DNA from: Fodinicola feengrottensis | GTDB taxonomy: Bacteria; Actinomycetota; Actinomycetes; Mycobacteriales; HKI-0501 | Direction of reading: 5' to 3' | Assembly: GCF_010993775.1 (NCBI RefSeq) | Contig: NZ_WOTO01000001.1 | Coordinates: 62,001-126,000 of the forward strand | DNA: 64,000 bases | Shown: positions 1 through 9,385 of the stretch, piece by piece | Layout of the letters: the number at the start of each line of letters is the position of its first letter | Numbering within the stretch: the stretch's first letter is position 1 | The notes under the pieces: generated by a model | Told to the model about the DNA's origin: nothing | The model's input: only the letters and a program-made list of their open reading frames with translations | Databases searched by the model: none | Program-made: the position numbers and the translations under genes

Positions 1-2
1 CC

Positions 3-173
3 AGCTCACGCACGACCAATCCGGCCACCATCACCGTGATGATCCTGATCTACCGGTACGCCTTCACGGTCAACAACGACTTCGGCATGGCGGCCGCGAT
101 GAGCGTGCTGCTTTTCCTCGTACTGGCCGGATTCTCCGCCCTCTACCTGCGCCTGACGAGTCGGCCGGAGTAA
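3..173 (+). CDS. Sugar ABC transporter permease, C-terminal end (MalF-type), partial
   Basis: The window opens inside this gene; only the last 56 residues are visible, ending at a TAA. They read as two hydrophobic helices joined by a short polar loop (YAFTVNNDFGMAAAMS), a typical ending for binding-protein-dependent sugar permeases, followed by a short charged tail. The stop lies 10 nt before the next permease gene, so the two are co-transcribed and most likely form the MalF/MalG heterodimer of one importer. The substrate-binding protein gene would lie upstream, outside the window. The family call rests on position and hydrophobicity; the diagnostic EAA loop is not in view. Confidence 0.7.
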   Translation, partial: SSRTTNPATITVMILIYRYAFTVNNDFGMAAAMSVLLFLVLAGFSALYLRLTSRPE

Positions 174-183
174 GGAGCCCGAT

Positions 184-1071
184 ATGAGTACGACCGCCCG
201 TACGCTGATCTCTGACGCCGACCTGCGCCGACGTCACGGAAAACTGGTCTATCGCCTCGGTTTTGCCGGAATGGCGATTCTATTCGTGCTGATTTTTGTG
301 TTCCCGCTTTACTGGATGTTCGTCAGCGCGGTCAAGACACCGGTCGAACTGGCCCAGCCCACCCCGACCCTGATCCCGCATGAGTGGCATTTTGAGACTT
401 TCCTCGTCGCGTGGCAAAAACTGGAGATCGGTCACTTCATGCTGAACACCGCCCTCTACGCGGTCGGCGGCTGGCTGATCCAGTTGACCGTCGACGTGGC
501 GGCGGCGTACGCGTTGTCCAAGCTGCGTCCGTTGTTCGGAAACGTGATTCTCGCTGCCATGCTCGCGTCGTTGATGCTGCCGGCGGCAGCCCTGCTGGTG
601 CCGGCGTACCTGACGGTCGCCAACGTGCCGATCATCGGCGTGAACCTGCTCAACACGCCATGGGCGCTGTGGCTGCCGGCAGCCGCGAATGCCTTCAACG
701 TCTACATTCTCAAACGTTTTTTCGACCAGATCCCCAACGACCTGCTGGACTCGGCCAGTATCGACGGCGCCGGCCGGTTCCGGATGCTCTGGAACATCGT
801 CCTGCCGCTTTCCCGGCCGGTTCTCGCGGTGGTCTCGATTTTTGCGATCATCGCGTCCTGGAAGGATTTCCTCTGGCCGCTGCTGGTGCTGCAGGATCCT
901 CAGTCGCAGACCATCAGCGTCGCGCTCAGCCGGCTCTCGTTTGCCAGCTATGTCACCCAGAACGAGATGTTCGCCGGTCTCGCGCTCGCCAGTATCCCGC
1001 TGATCGTCGTCTTCCTGATCTTCCAGCGCAGCATTCTCAGCGGACTGTCGGCCGGCGCGCTCAAGGGATAA
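184..1071 (+). CDS. Carbohydrate ABC transporter permease (MalG-type)
   Basis: Inner-membrane permease of a CUT1-type sugar importer, 295 aa, the usual length. About six membrane segments are visible, the first at residues 28-50. Residues 190-218 hold the EAA loop that contacts the ATPase (SASIDGAGRF, then IVLPLSRP). The ATG has a good ribosome site (AAGGAG) and follows the partial permease by 10 nt. No ATP-binding subunit is encoded nearby, which is common because such importers often share an MsiK-type ATPase. The neighbouring GH87 and GH13 genes suggest that it imports alpha-gluco-oligosaccharides; that substrate is an inference. Confidence 0.93.
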   Translation: MSTTARTLISDADLRRRHGKLVYRLGFAGMAILFVLIFVFPLYWMFVSAVKTPVELAQPTPTLIPHEWHFETFLVAWQKLEIGHFMLNTALYAVGGWLIQLTVDVAAAYALSKLRPLFGNVILAAMLASLMLPAAALLVPAYLTVANVPIIGVNLLNTPWALWLPAAANAFNVYILKRFFDQIPNDLLDSASIDGAGRFRMLWNIVLPLSRPVLAVVSIFAIIASWKDFLWPLLVLQDPQSQTISVALSRLSFASYVTQNEMFAGLALASIPLIVVFLIFQRSILSGLSAGALKG

Positions 1072-1102
1072 AAACCGTCCCATCACAGGCAAGGAGTCAG
1101 CA

Positions 1103-3592
1103 ATGAAGCCCCATCGCTCAACTCCAGCTCTGCTCGTCGCCGGCTTGGCGGCTGTCGTCGCCCTTGCGGGCGCAGTCCAGCCATCCGCGGCGGCAGCTGC
1201 CACCACCACGTACGAAGCCGAATCGGCCAGCCTGTCCGGCGGTGCGGCCGTGGCCACCGACCACACCGGCTACACCGGCAGCGGTTTCGTCGGTGGCTAC
1301 ACCGATACGAACAAAGGCAACGCCACCACCAGTTTCGCCGTCAGTTCGTCATCCGCCTCGATGGCCTCGGTGGCACTCCGGTACGCGAACGGCACCGGCG
1401 TGAACATGACGCTCTCGCTTTATGTGAACGGCACAAAACAGCAGCAGATCAGCCTGTCCTCGCCGGGGGATTGGAACACCTGGGGCACCGAAACCGAGTC
1501 GGTCTCCCTAAACGGCGGCAATAACACGATCGCGTACAAATTCGACAGCACCGACTCGGGAAATGTCAACCTGGACAATCTCACTGTCACCCCGACCACT
1601 CCACCTGGCACGGGCCCGACGTACGACCTGGAGACCGCTTTTGTCTCTGGGGGACCGTCGGTCGCGGCAACCACCGGCGGATTCACCGGAACCGGGTATG
1701 TCACCGGTTTTACCGGGGTCGGCGCACGGGCGATCGAAACCGTGAACGCGCCGGCGGCCGGCGCGTACACCGCGACCCTGCGTTTTGCGAACGGCACCGG
1801 TGCCACCAAGACGCTCAGTGTCTATCTCAACGGCCTCAAAACCGGCCAGCTGTCCCTGCCTGCTGGCAGTGGTTGGCTGACTGTCGACCAAAACGTGTCC
1901 TTGCGAGCCGGTCTCAACCTGATCGGCTATCAGTACGATTCGGGCGACAGCGGCAATGTCTCGCTCGACAACGTCACCGTCGCCGGGTCAGCGGCGCTGG
2001 CCAATCGCGGCGCGACCGTGCCATACACCGAGTACGAAGCCGAGTCCGGCAGCACAAACGCCTCGGTCATCGGACCGGACCGTACCTATCTCACCCTTGC
2101 CTCGGAGTCCTCTGGCCGGCGTGCCGTCCAGCTCAGCAGCACCGGTCAGTACGTGCAGTTCACTCTCACCAAACCGACGAACTCGATAGTGTTGCGCTAT
2201 GCCATTCCGGATAACGCGGCTGGTACTGGCATCACCGCCCCACTCGCGCTTTACGCCAACGGAAACAAAATTCAGGACCTGAGCCTGAGCTCGACGTACA
2301 GTTGGGTCTACGGCGCCTATCCGTACAACAACGATCCGGCCGGCGGCTCGGGTCACCATTTCTACGACGAAATTCGGGCTCAGATTGGCAGCTGGCCAGC
2401 CGGTACGGTCCTGAAGCTGCAAAAGGACGCCAGTTCCACAGCCTCCTACTACGCGATCGATCTCATCGACACCGAACAGGTCGCGGCGGCCCTCGCGATG
2501 CCGGCGAACTACCTTTCGATCACCTCGTACGGCGCGGTCGCCAACGACTCCGGTGACGACACTTCGGCGATCAACTCGGCCATCTCGGCCGCCCAGTCGC
2601 AGGGCAAGGGTGTGTGGATTCCGGCCGGAACCTTCATCACGACCAGCCGCTTTAACGTATCGGGCGTCAGCATTCGCGGCGCCGGCCCGTGGTACTCGAC
2701 ACTGCGAGGAACAAACGGGAAAGGCGGTTTCTACGGCACCGGCGGAAATGTACAGCTCGCCGATTTCACCTTCGCTGGGGACGTACGCTATCGCGACGAC
2801 CAGAATTTCGACAGCGCGCTCGATGGGACCTTCGGCGCTGGCTCGCTGGTTTTCAACGTCTGGATAGAACATGTCAAGGTCGGTATGTGGATCGACTCGG
2901 GCACCAGCGGGTTTTACGCGGCCGGCGTACGGATCCGGGACACCTTCGCCGACGGAGTGAACATTCACGCGAATGTCAGCAACATCAGGGTGGATCAGAG
3001 TGTCACCCGCAACACCGGTGACGACGCGTTGGCGATGTTCTCCGAAGGATCCGCGGTCACCAACAGTGCCTACACATACGACACCGCCACCCTGCCGCTG
3101 CTGGCGAACACCGTCGGAATTTATGGCGGCGATGGAAACCGGGTCGAGGACTGTCTGCTCTCGGACACGGTGAACGCGAGTGCCGGTATCGCGATCAGCA
3201 CCCGGTTCGGCCCGGTTCCTTTCAGCGGTACGACCTCCGTCCAGCGCAACACCCTGACGCGTACCGGTGGATACGAGCCGAACTGGGCGGCCCAGCTCGG
3301 TGCCCTGTGGATTTACGCCGACACCGCGGACATCACCGCGCCGGTTCTGGTCAAAGACCTGTCTATTGTGGACAGTCGCTACCAGGGGATCCTGCTCAGC
3401 TTCCAAAAGACCATCAGCAATCTCAGTCTCGACCACGTGGCGGTCAACGGCGCCGGTACGTACGGTATCGAGCTCAACGCCGCCGGCAGCGCCACCGTGT
3501 CCTATGTGACGGTCACCGGCGCGGCCAGTGGCGGGCTCAACAACCTGACCGGCTACACCCTCATCCGCGGCGCTGGCAACAGTGGCTTCTGA
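1103..3592 (+). CDS. Secreted GH87-type alpha-1,3-glucanase (mutanase/mycodextranase) with carbohydrate-binding modules
   Basis: An 829-aa secreted enzyme. Residues 1-32 form a signal peptide ending near QPSAAAA. Two CBM35-like modules follow (about 36-165 and 173-293; each starts with YEAES or YDLET and ends with GNVNLDN or GNVSLDN), then a third beta-sandwich (about 310-460, YEAESGSTNAS) typical of actinobacterial GH87 proteins. The catalytic part (about 465-829) is a right-handed beta-helix that begins with ITSYGAVANDSGDDTSAI and carries an Asp-Asp pair in TGDDALAMFS near residue 639. GH87 enzymes cut alpha-1,3-glucan, as found in fungal walls and dental mutan. The gene lies 31 nt after the permease and just before the GH13 gene, in one operon. 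Family confidence is good; exact linkage specificity is not shown. Confidence 0.83.
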   Translation: MKPHRSTPALLVAGLAAVVALAGAVQPSAAAAATTTYEAESASLSGGAAVATDHTGYTGSGFVGGYTDTNKGNATTSFAVSSSSASMASVALRYANGTGVNMTLSLYVNGTKQQQISLSSPGDWNTWGTETESVSLNGGNNTIAYKFDSTDSGNVNLDNLTVTPTTPPGTGPTYDLETAFVSGGPSVAATTGGFTGTGYVTGFTGVGARAIETVNAPAAGAYTATLRFANGTGATKTLSVYLNGLKTGQLSLPAGSGWLTVDQNVSLRAGLNLIGYQYDSGDSGNVSLDNVTVAGSAALANRGATVPYTEYEAESGSTNASVIGPDRTYLTLASESSGRRAVQLSSTGQYVQFTLTKPTNSIVLRYAIPDNAAGTGITAPLALYANGNKIQDLSLSSTYSWVYGAYPYNNDPAGGSGHHFYDEIRAQIGSWPAGTVLKLQKDASSTASYYAIDLIDTEQVAAALAMPANYLSITSYGAVANDSGDDTSAINSAISAAQSQGKGVWIPAGTFITTSRFNVSGVSIRGAGPWYSTLRGTNGKGGFYGTGGNVQLADFTFAGDVRYRDDQNFDSALDGTFGAGSLVFNVWIEHVKVGMWIDSGTSGFYAAGVRIRDTFADGVNIHANVSNIRVDQSVTRNTGDDALAMFSEGSAVTNSAYTYDTATLPLLANTVGIYGGDGNRVEDCLLSDTVNASAGIAISTRFGPVPFSGTTSVQRNTLTRTGGYEPNWAAQLGALWIYADTADITAPVLVKDLSIVDSRYQGILLSFQKTISNLSLDHVAVNGAGTYGIELNAAGSATVSYVTVTGAASGGLNNLTGYTLIRGAGNSGF

Positions 3593-3611
3593 CCAACGAA
3601 AGCAGGCACCA

Positions 3612-5230
3612 GTGCCGCACGACAGCACCCGCGACTGGTGGCGTCATGCCGCCATCTATCAGATTTATCCGCGCTCTTTCGCGGACGGGAACGACGATGG
3701 TGTCGGTGATCTCGCGGGCATCCGGGACCGGCTCTGGTATCTGCGGGAGCTGGGGATCGACGCGATCTGGCTGAGCCCCTGGTTCCCCTCTCCGATGGCG
3801 GATGCCGGCTACGACGTGGCCGACTATCGGGACATTGACCCGGCTTTTGGGACCCTGGCCGCGGCCGAGCAGCTCATCGGTGAGGTTCACCGGGCCGGCA
3901 TCCGGGTCATCATTGACATCGTTCCCAACCACTGCTCGGATCAGCATGCCTGGTTCCAGCGGGCACTCGCCGAGGGTCCCGGCTCGGCGGCCAGGGAGCT
4001 CTTCTGGTTCCGGCCCGGACGCGGCGAAAACGGCGAGCGGCCACCGAACAACTGGAACTCGGTTTTCGGTGGCAGGGCCTGGACCCGGGCCGCCGACGGC
4101 GAGTGGTATTTGCACCTGTTCGCGCCTGCGCAGCCCGACCTGAACTGGCGGCACCCGCAGGTGCGAACGGAGTTCGCGGACATCCTCCGGTTCTGGTTCG
4201 ACCGCGGTGTCGACGGCATCCGCATCGACTCCGCGGCGATGTGCGCCAAGGATCCCGAGCTGACCGACTTCGACCCGGCCACGCCGCCCGACCCGCATCC
4301 GTACGTCGATCGCGAGGACATCCACGACATCTACCGGGAATGGCGGCGGATCGCCGACGGCTATCCAGAACCCCGGGCGCTGATCGGCGAGGTGTGGCTC
4401 GCTGACAGCGAAAGATTCGCGAACTACCTGCGCGCGGACGAGTTGCACGCGGCGTTCAACTTCGACTTTCTCGGCTGTCCATGGGATCCGAAGATGTTGC
4501 GAGCCTGCATCGAAAACACGCTTGCATCGCACGCTCGGGTCGACGCCCCGAGTACGTGGGTCCTGTGCAACCACGACGTGACCCGCACGGTCACCCGTTA
4601 TGGGCGTACGGACACCGGGTTCGACCACGCTATGCGACAGGCCCGTCATCTCAGCCCCTCTGATGAGGCCACCGGGTTGCGCAGGGCCCGCGCGGCGGCG
4701 TTGCTGACGCTCGCATTGCCGGGCTCAGTTTATGTGTACCAGGGCGAAGAACTCGGCCTACCGGAGGTCGAGACGCTGCCGGACGCGGTCCGCCAGGACC
4801 CGATGTACGTACGTAGCGGGTGCACCGACCCGGGCCGCGACGGCTGCCGCGTACCGTTGCCATGGTCCGCGCCGCGGCCCCGCGTACGGCTTCGGGGCGG
4901 CGCAGCCGTGGCTGCCACCGCCTCCCGGCTGGGCGGCCCGCTCGGTCGCCGCGCAGCGCCCCGATCCGGCCTCGATCCTGCGCCTCTACCAGCGGGCGCT
5001 GGCGATCAGGCAGGCAGGCGCAGGCTGGGCTCGGCGACGGGCCGATGAGCTGGCTGGACACCGGCGAGGACGTACTCGCCTTCGGCCGGCCCGGCGACTT
5101 CGCCTGCGTGGTCAACCTGTCCGCGGACCCGATCGAGCTGCCACCGCACCGCACGGTCCTGGTCAGCAGCGCGGACCTGGTCGGCGGCCGGTTGCCCAGC
5201 GACGCGGCGGCGTGGTTGTGGACGGGCTGA
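3612..5230 (+). CDS. GH13 alpha-glucosidase / oligo-1,6-glucosidase-like (two frame breaks)
   Basis: Cytoplasmic glycosidase of the alpha-amylase family, about 540 aa, no signal peptide. GH13 signatures are present in order: IIDIVPNHCSD (region I), GIRIDSAAM with the nucleophile Asp (region II), LIGEVWLAD with the acid/base Glu (region III) and WVLCNHDVTRT (region IV). The C-terminal beta domain resumes in other frames after breaks near 4870 (continuing PAYGFGAAQPWLPPP) and 5025 (continuing LGDGPMSWLDTG). I take these as sequence errors because both sides match the family. GTG 3612 is preferred; an in-frame GTG at 3582 would overlap the GH87 gene. It probably degrades the imported alpha-gluco-oligosaccharides to glucose. 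Confidence 0.85.
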
Positions 5231-5255
5231 CCCGGTGCCTGTCTACCATCGGACG

Positions 5256-6243
5256 GTGGCAAGGAAACTGGCCGATGTGGCCGAGCATCTCGGGGTCAGC
5301 CAGGCCACCGTGTCCCGGGCGCTCAACGGCAAGCCGGGCATCTCCGACGCCACCCGCGCCGCGGTCCTCACCGCCCTGGACGTCCTCGGGTACGAGCGTC
5401 CGGCCAAGCTGCGTGGGGAGACCGCGCGGCTGGTCGGCGTCGTGCTGCCGGACATGCAGAACCCGATTTATGCGAGCTTCGCCGAAGCCGTCGCCGGTGC
5501 GTTGGCCAAACGGGGAATCACCGCGGTCCTGTGTCCACGTACGGTTGACGGCGTCAACGAGGCCGACTTCGTCGAGTTGCTGATTGAGCAACAGGTTTCG
5601 GGTGTGCTGTTCGCGAGCGGCCTCTACCAGTACGCGACGGCATCGAAGGGGCACTACGCGCTGTTACGAGCGCGAAGCCTGCCGACCGTGTTGATCAACG
5701 CAGCCGTCCCGGGTTTTGACGTTCCGAGTGTGTGTACGGACGAAGAACACGCGGTCGGCCAGGCGTACAGCCACCTGACCCACCTGGGACACCGCCGCAT
5801 CGGTGCCGTTCTAGGCCCGCGTGAGCACATGCCGTCGGCTCGCAAACTGGCCGCGTACCGCGCCCTCGGCGGCAGTCCGGAGCTGGTGGCGCACGCGGGG
5901 TTCACGATCGAGGAGGGACACAGCGGGGCGCTCCCACTCATCGCGGCAGGTGCGACCGGCGTGATCTGCGGCAACGACGTGCTGGCGATGGGAGCTGTAC
6001 GAGCCGCCAAAGCTTGGCCGAGAGGTCCCGCGGGAAGTGTCGGTTGTCGGCTTCGACGACTCCGGGCTGATGGCCTACACCGATCCGCCGCTGACCACTG
6101 TCCGGCAGCCCATCGTGGCGATGGCGCATGCGGCCGTCGACCTGTTGCTGCGGCAGATCGACGCCGAGGTGGTGCCGACCGACGCGATGCTCTTTGAACC
6201 CGAACTCGTCGTACGCGCCTCTACCGCGCCGGCGCCTCGCTAA
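5256..6243 (+). CDS. LacI-family transcriptional repressor (one frame break)
   Basis: DNA-binding sugar-responsive regulator of about 329 aa. The helix-turn-helix starts directly at the N-terminus (LADVAEHLGVSQATVSRALN), followed by the hinge and a periplasmic-binding-protein-like effector domain (VGVVLPDMQNPIYA; later VSVVGFDDSGLMAYTDPPLT). The frame breaks near 6010, between GAVRAAK and EVSVVGFDDS; the downstream half matches the family. GTG 5256 fits the domain start; a GTG at 5235 is also possible. It lies a few bases behind the GH13 gene and most likely represses the glucan operon until an alpha-glucoside is present. The last 23 nt overlap the convergent transporter gene. Confidence 0.88.
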
Positions 6244-6865
6244 TGGCCTGTGGGGCCTCACGTTGGACGCGGGCGGAGCGGGCCCAGCCGATCCAGCCGT
6301 AGATGACCAGGGCGGCGAAGACGACGTATATCGCGGCCGAGAAGTAGAGGTGGCCGGTGATTTGCAGGGGAACGCCCACCGCGTCGACCAGCAGCCAGAC
6401 CAGCCAGAACTCGACCAGGCCACGGCCCTGGGCGAAGAAGGCAACGGCCGTACCAACGAAGATCCACGCGTCCGGCAGCGGCGCCCAGGAAGCGTTCAAA
6501 GCGTTGAGCAACCAGGCGAAACCCAGAGTGCCGAACACCATGATGCCGGCGAGCAGGCCGCGTTCGGGCCAGGTCGATCGGCGTACGGCTATCCCGTAAA
6601 CGGCGTCACGGTTGTGTTGCCAAGCCCACCAGCCGTAAATCGAGATCAGCAGGATCAGCACGTTGCGGGCGGCGAGGCCGCCCAGATGCGCGGACGCGTA
6701 GACGGCGACCAGCAGGACGGTCGCGGCGATTTGTACGGGCCAGGTCCACAAAGTCCGGCGCTGGGCCAGCAGCACGACAGTGAGCGCGCAGATCTGGCCG
6801 ATCAGCTCGGCCCACGAGATGAACTGGCCGAAGACCGTCAACCCGGTCGTCAACAAGATGTGCAC
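6221..6865 (-). CDS. ribM: PnuC-family vitamin transporter, probable riboflavin importer (RibM/PnuX type)
   Basis: A 214-aa, seven-helix membrane protein of the PnuC family (family hallmarks: SIYGWWAW, WIFVGTAVA, LVDAVGVPLQI). Classic PnuC proteins carry nicotinamide riboside, but this gene lies directly behind an FMN riboswitch, and FMN-controlled PnuC relatives in actinomycetes (RibM/PnuX) move riboflavin. The role is therefore inferred from regulation plus family. The start is the GTG at 6865, six bases after AAGGAG; the longer open frame upstream runs into the riboswitch. No riboflavin biosynthesis genes are visible nearby. Confidence 0.85.
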   Translation of the reverse strand: MHILLTTGLTVFGQFISWAELIGQICALTVVLLAQRRTLWTWPVQIAATVLLVAVYASAHLGGLAARNVLILLISIYGWWAWQHNRDAVYGIAVRRSTWPERGLLAGIMVFGTLGFAWLLNALNASWAPLPDAWIFVGTAVAFFAQGRGLVEFWLVWLLVDAVGVPLQITGHLYFSAAIYVVFAALVIYGWIGWARSARVQREAPQAISEAPAR

Positions 6866-6939
6866 GTCCCGCTCCTTCGCGACAAAAACGCCACGGGGAC
6901 AGCGGAAGGCGTGCGCGCGTACGGCAGCACCGTCGCGCG

Positions 6940-7064
6940 TGCGCTGCCTCCCATCCGGACTTTCACCGTCGGTCCCGGAATTCCACCGGATCAACCACTA
7001 CCTGGCTGGCAGCGGCTCGCGGACTGTCACCGCCGGTTCGGATTTACACCGACCCCGGAGCGCA
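6940..7064 (-). promoter_or_regulatory. FMN riboswitch (RFN element)
   Basis: On the minus strand the conserved RFN core is visible: closing stem TGCGCT/AGCGCA, then AACCGGCGGTGACAGTCCGC, GATCCGGTGGAATTCCGGGA, CCGACGGTGAAAGTCCGGAT and GGGAGGCAGCGCA. All hallmark loops of the six-stem FMN aptamer are present in order. It ends about 75 nt before the transporter start, enough room for an expression platform. Rising FMN would be expected to shut down expression of the downstream gene. Confidence 0.96.
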
Positions 7065-7229
7065 CGAACTCTTACGTGTCGATCTAGCGCCTGCGAGTGT
7101 CGCACTATTCCCGGGCGTACGCAGCGATTAAAACCACAGCCCCGACATGCGTGAGTAGTTGTACGCACGCGATGATGCGGCCTTGATGAATACGCTCGCC
7201 GCACGACGAGCGGCGAAGGCGGGGCGGCG

Positions 7230-8238
7230 ATGGGCGCACATCTGGCCGGCACTGCGGTGCAGCTGGCGGAGCGGCGGCTGACCACCGCCGAGACCGAGCG
7301 GCGGATCCGGGCAGCGAGCGGCACTTTCGGGCCGCCGGAAGGGCTGATCAAGCGGCTGACCGGGATCGAGTCGCGCCATGTGATGGGCGACCATGAGCAG
7401 GCCTCGGACCTCGCCGTCGCGGCAGCGCGCAAGTTGCTGGCCGAGACGGGTACGAGCGTGGCCGAAGTCGACTTGTTGCTGTTCGCGTCCGCGAGCCAGG
7501 ACATGGTGGAGCCGGCGACCGCGCACATCGTGGCGGCCAAGCTGGAGCTGCGATGTCCGGTGATGGATGTGAAGAACGCCTGCAACAGCATGCTGAACGG
7601 CATCGAGGTGGCGGACGCGCTGATCGCCACCGGCCGCTATCAGACCGTCCTCGTCGCTGGCGGTGAGGCGCCGTCCCGGGCGGTCCGCTGGAGCGTGCCC
7701 GACCTGGCCAGTTTCGTGCGTACCTTCCCCGGCTACACCCTGTCCGACGCGGGGTCGGCGATGCTGCTGACCGCTGGGGCGGCCGGCGAAGGCGTGCTGG
7801 GCTGCGGTTTCAGCGCCGACTCCAGCCAGTGGGAGGTGGGTACGCTGCCGTCCGGCGGATCCGCGCACCCGCGGGACGTGGAGTTCTCGTACTTCGCGAT
7901 GGACGGCGCCCGGATGAAGGCCGCTTTTCTGTCCCTGGGGCCGGAAATCCTGGATGGGACGTTGGACCGGCTCGGCCTGAGCTGGGACGATTTCGCCGTT
8001 ATTGGTGTGTCATCATCAGGTGTCGATGCCGTATTTGGCGGAGATCTGCCGGCGTACCGGGGTGCCGACCGATCGGCTGGTGATTACCCTGCCTGAGCAC
8101 GGAAATCTCGCGTCCGCGAGCCTGCCTTTCCAACTGGTCAAGGCTCGAGAACTGGGCCGCTGCGGGCCCGGCGACCTGGTCGCGTTGGTCGGTCTGGCCG
8201 GCGGGGTGAGCCTCGGGATCGTGGTGATCCGGCTGTGA
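7230..8238 (+). CDS. 3-oxoacyl-ACP synthase III-like ketosynthase (one frame break)
   Basis: Thiolase-fold condensing enzyme of about 336 aa. The Cys-His-Asn triad is visible: VKNACNSML near residue 112, CHHQVSMPYL after the break, and PEHGNLASASLPF near the C-terminus. Family strand motifs VDLLLFASASQDMVEPA and GGEAPSRAV are present. The frame breaks near 8008, exactly at the catalytic His region, and resumes in phase with the rest of the family. The stop overlaps the P450 start by 4 bp, so the three genes 7230-10281 form an operon. It would condense an acyl-thioester with another acyl unit; the substrate is unknown. It differs from housekeeping FabH in sequence and context. The start is uncertain. 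Confidence 0.83.
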
Positions 8239-9385
8239 CGGCCGCGGAGCGGCGCGTCCAGTTCGGCGCTCATCCAGTCGCGTACCCGCTGGTCAGAGGG
8301 CTCGGGCTGGTTTACCCAGTGGTACGCGTGCCGCGCGTCGGGGTCGTCGTCAGCGATGCCGCGATCGCCCGCCAGGTGCTGAGCGACCCGGTTTCCTTCA
8401 CCAAAACCGGTCCTGGCTCGCCGGCGGATTTATGGACGCCGGTGGTGGGGCCGCGGGTGCTGCTCAACATGGAAGGCGCCGAACACGCTGAACTGCGCCG
8501 AAAACTCGGCGGACTTTTCACCGCTCGCGCGGTTTTTCTTCCTTGTGCGCGGAGGTGGCGGCGGCTCCGATGGCTTTCCTATCATCCGAGCTGCGGGCCG
8601 GCCGTCCGGTTGACGTGGTCTCGGTGGTGAAAGACCTGGCGGGCGCGGTGATTTGCGCGTTGGTCGGCTTGCCGTCGGCCGATCGCGCGGAGTTGGCTCG
8701 GGCTTTTGCCGCTGGCACGGCGATGACGTCGATGGTCCGGCTCGGACGGCCGCGGCTGACGCCCAGCCAGGTCGCCCGATGCCGGTCGGTGCTGGCCGAC
8801 CTGACCGCACCGGCTGTCCGCGCGTACGCGGACGGAGATCCGTCGACGGTCCCGGGCCGGATGCGCGAACTCGGCCTGACCGAATCGGAGGCGCTCGGCG
8901 CGGTCGCTGCTTTTGTGTTGACCGGCACCGAAACTCTCGTCTCTTACGTGCCGCGGCTGATCGCCCTGGCGATCGACACCGGCTGGCTTGCCCGACTTTC
9001 CCTTGACCGTACGCGCCTTGACGATGTCGTCAACGAAGGTCTGCGATTCACCGTCCCGTCGCCGGTCATGCTGCGTAGTGTGGCGCGTGACGCTTTTGTC
9101 GGCGGTAAACGGGTGAAAGCGGGAGAGCGGGTAGTGATCGCGACCATTTCCTGCGCGAAGACGCTCGGTCCGTTCGATCCCGACCGGCCGCATTCGCCGG
9201 CGCTGCGCCAGCTCTGGTTCGGCGCTGGCGCGCATTTCTGTCTGGGCATGCCGTTGGCGTACGCCGAGATCCGTACCGTTCTTGAGACTCTGCTAGGCCT
9301 TGACGGACTGTCCATTGTGGAGCGTAGGGTGGCCCGGCGAGTGCTGATCCCGGCGTACGAACGATTGGTGGTGCGGTGCGGATAG
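8235..9385 (+). CDS. Cytochrome P450 (one frame break)
   Basis: Haem monooxygenase of about 383 aa. Visible hallmarks are the I-helix TGTETL, the ExxR helix NEGLRF and the haem-binding loop FGAGAHFCLGMPLA with the ligand Cys. The first 100 residues (to ARAVF) and the rest (from CAEVAAAPM) are in different frames, split near 8535 beside a run of five T; one missing base restores the frame. The start overlaps the ketosynthase stop and the end overlaps the epimerase start, so it probably oxidises a product of the ketosynthase. No ferredoxin gene is adjacent. Confidence 0.92.

Noticed and set aside
280..1266. Long minus-strand open frame opposite the permease
   Set aside because: It is rich in Arg, Asp and Gly and antisense to a clear permease; such shadow frames are common in high-GC DNA.
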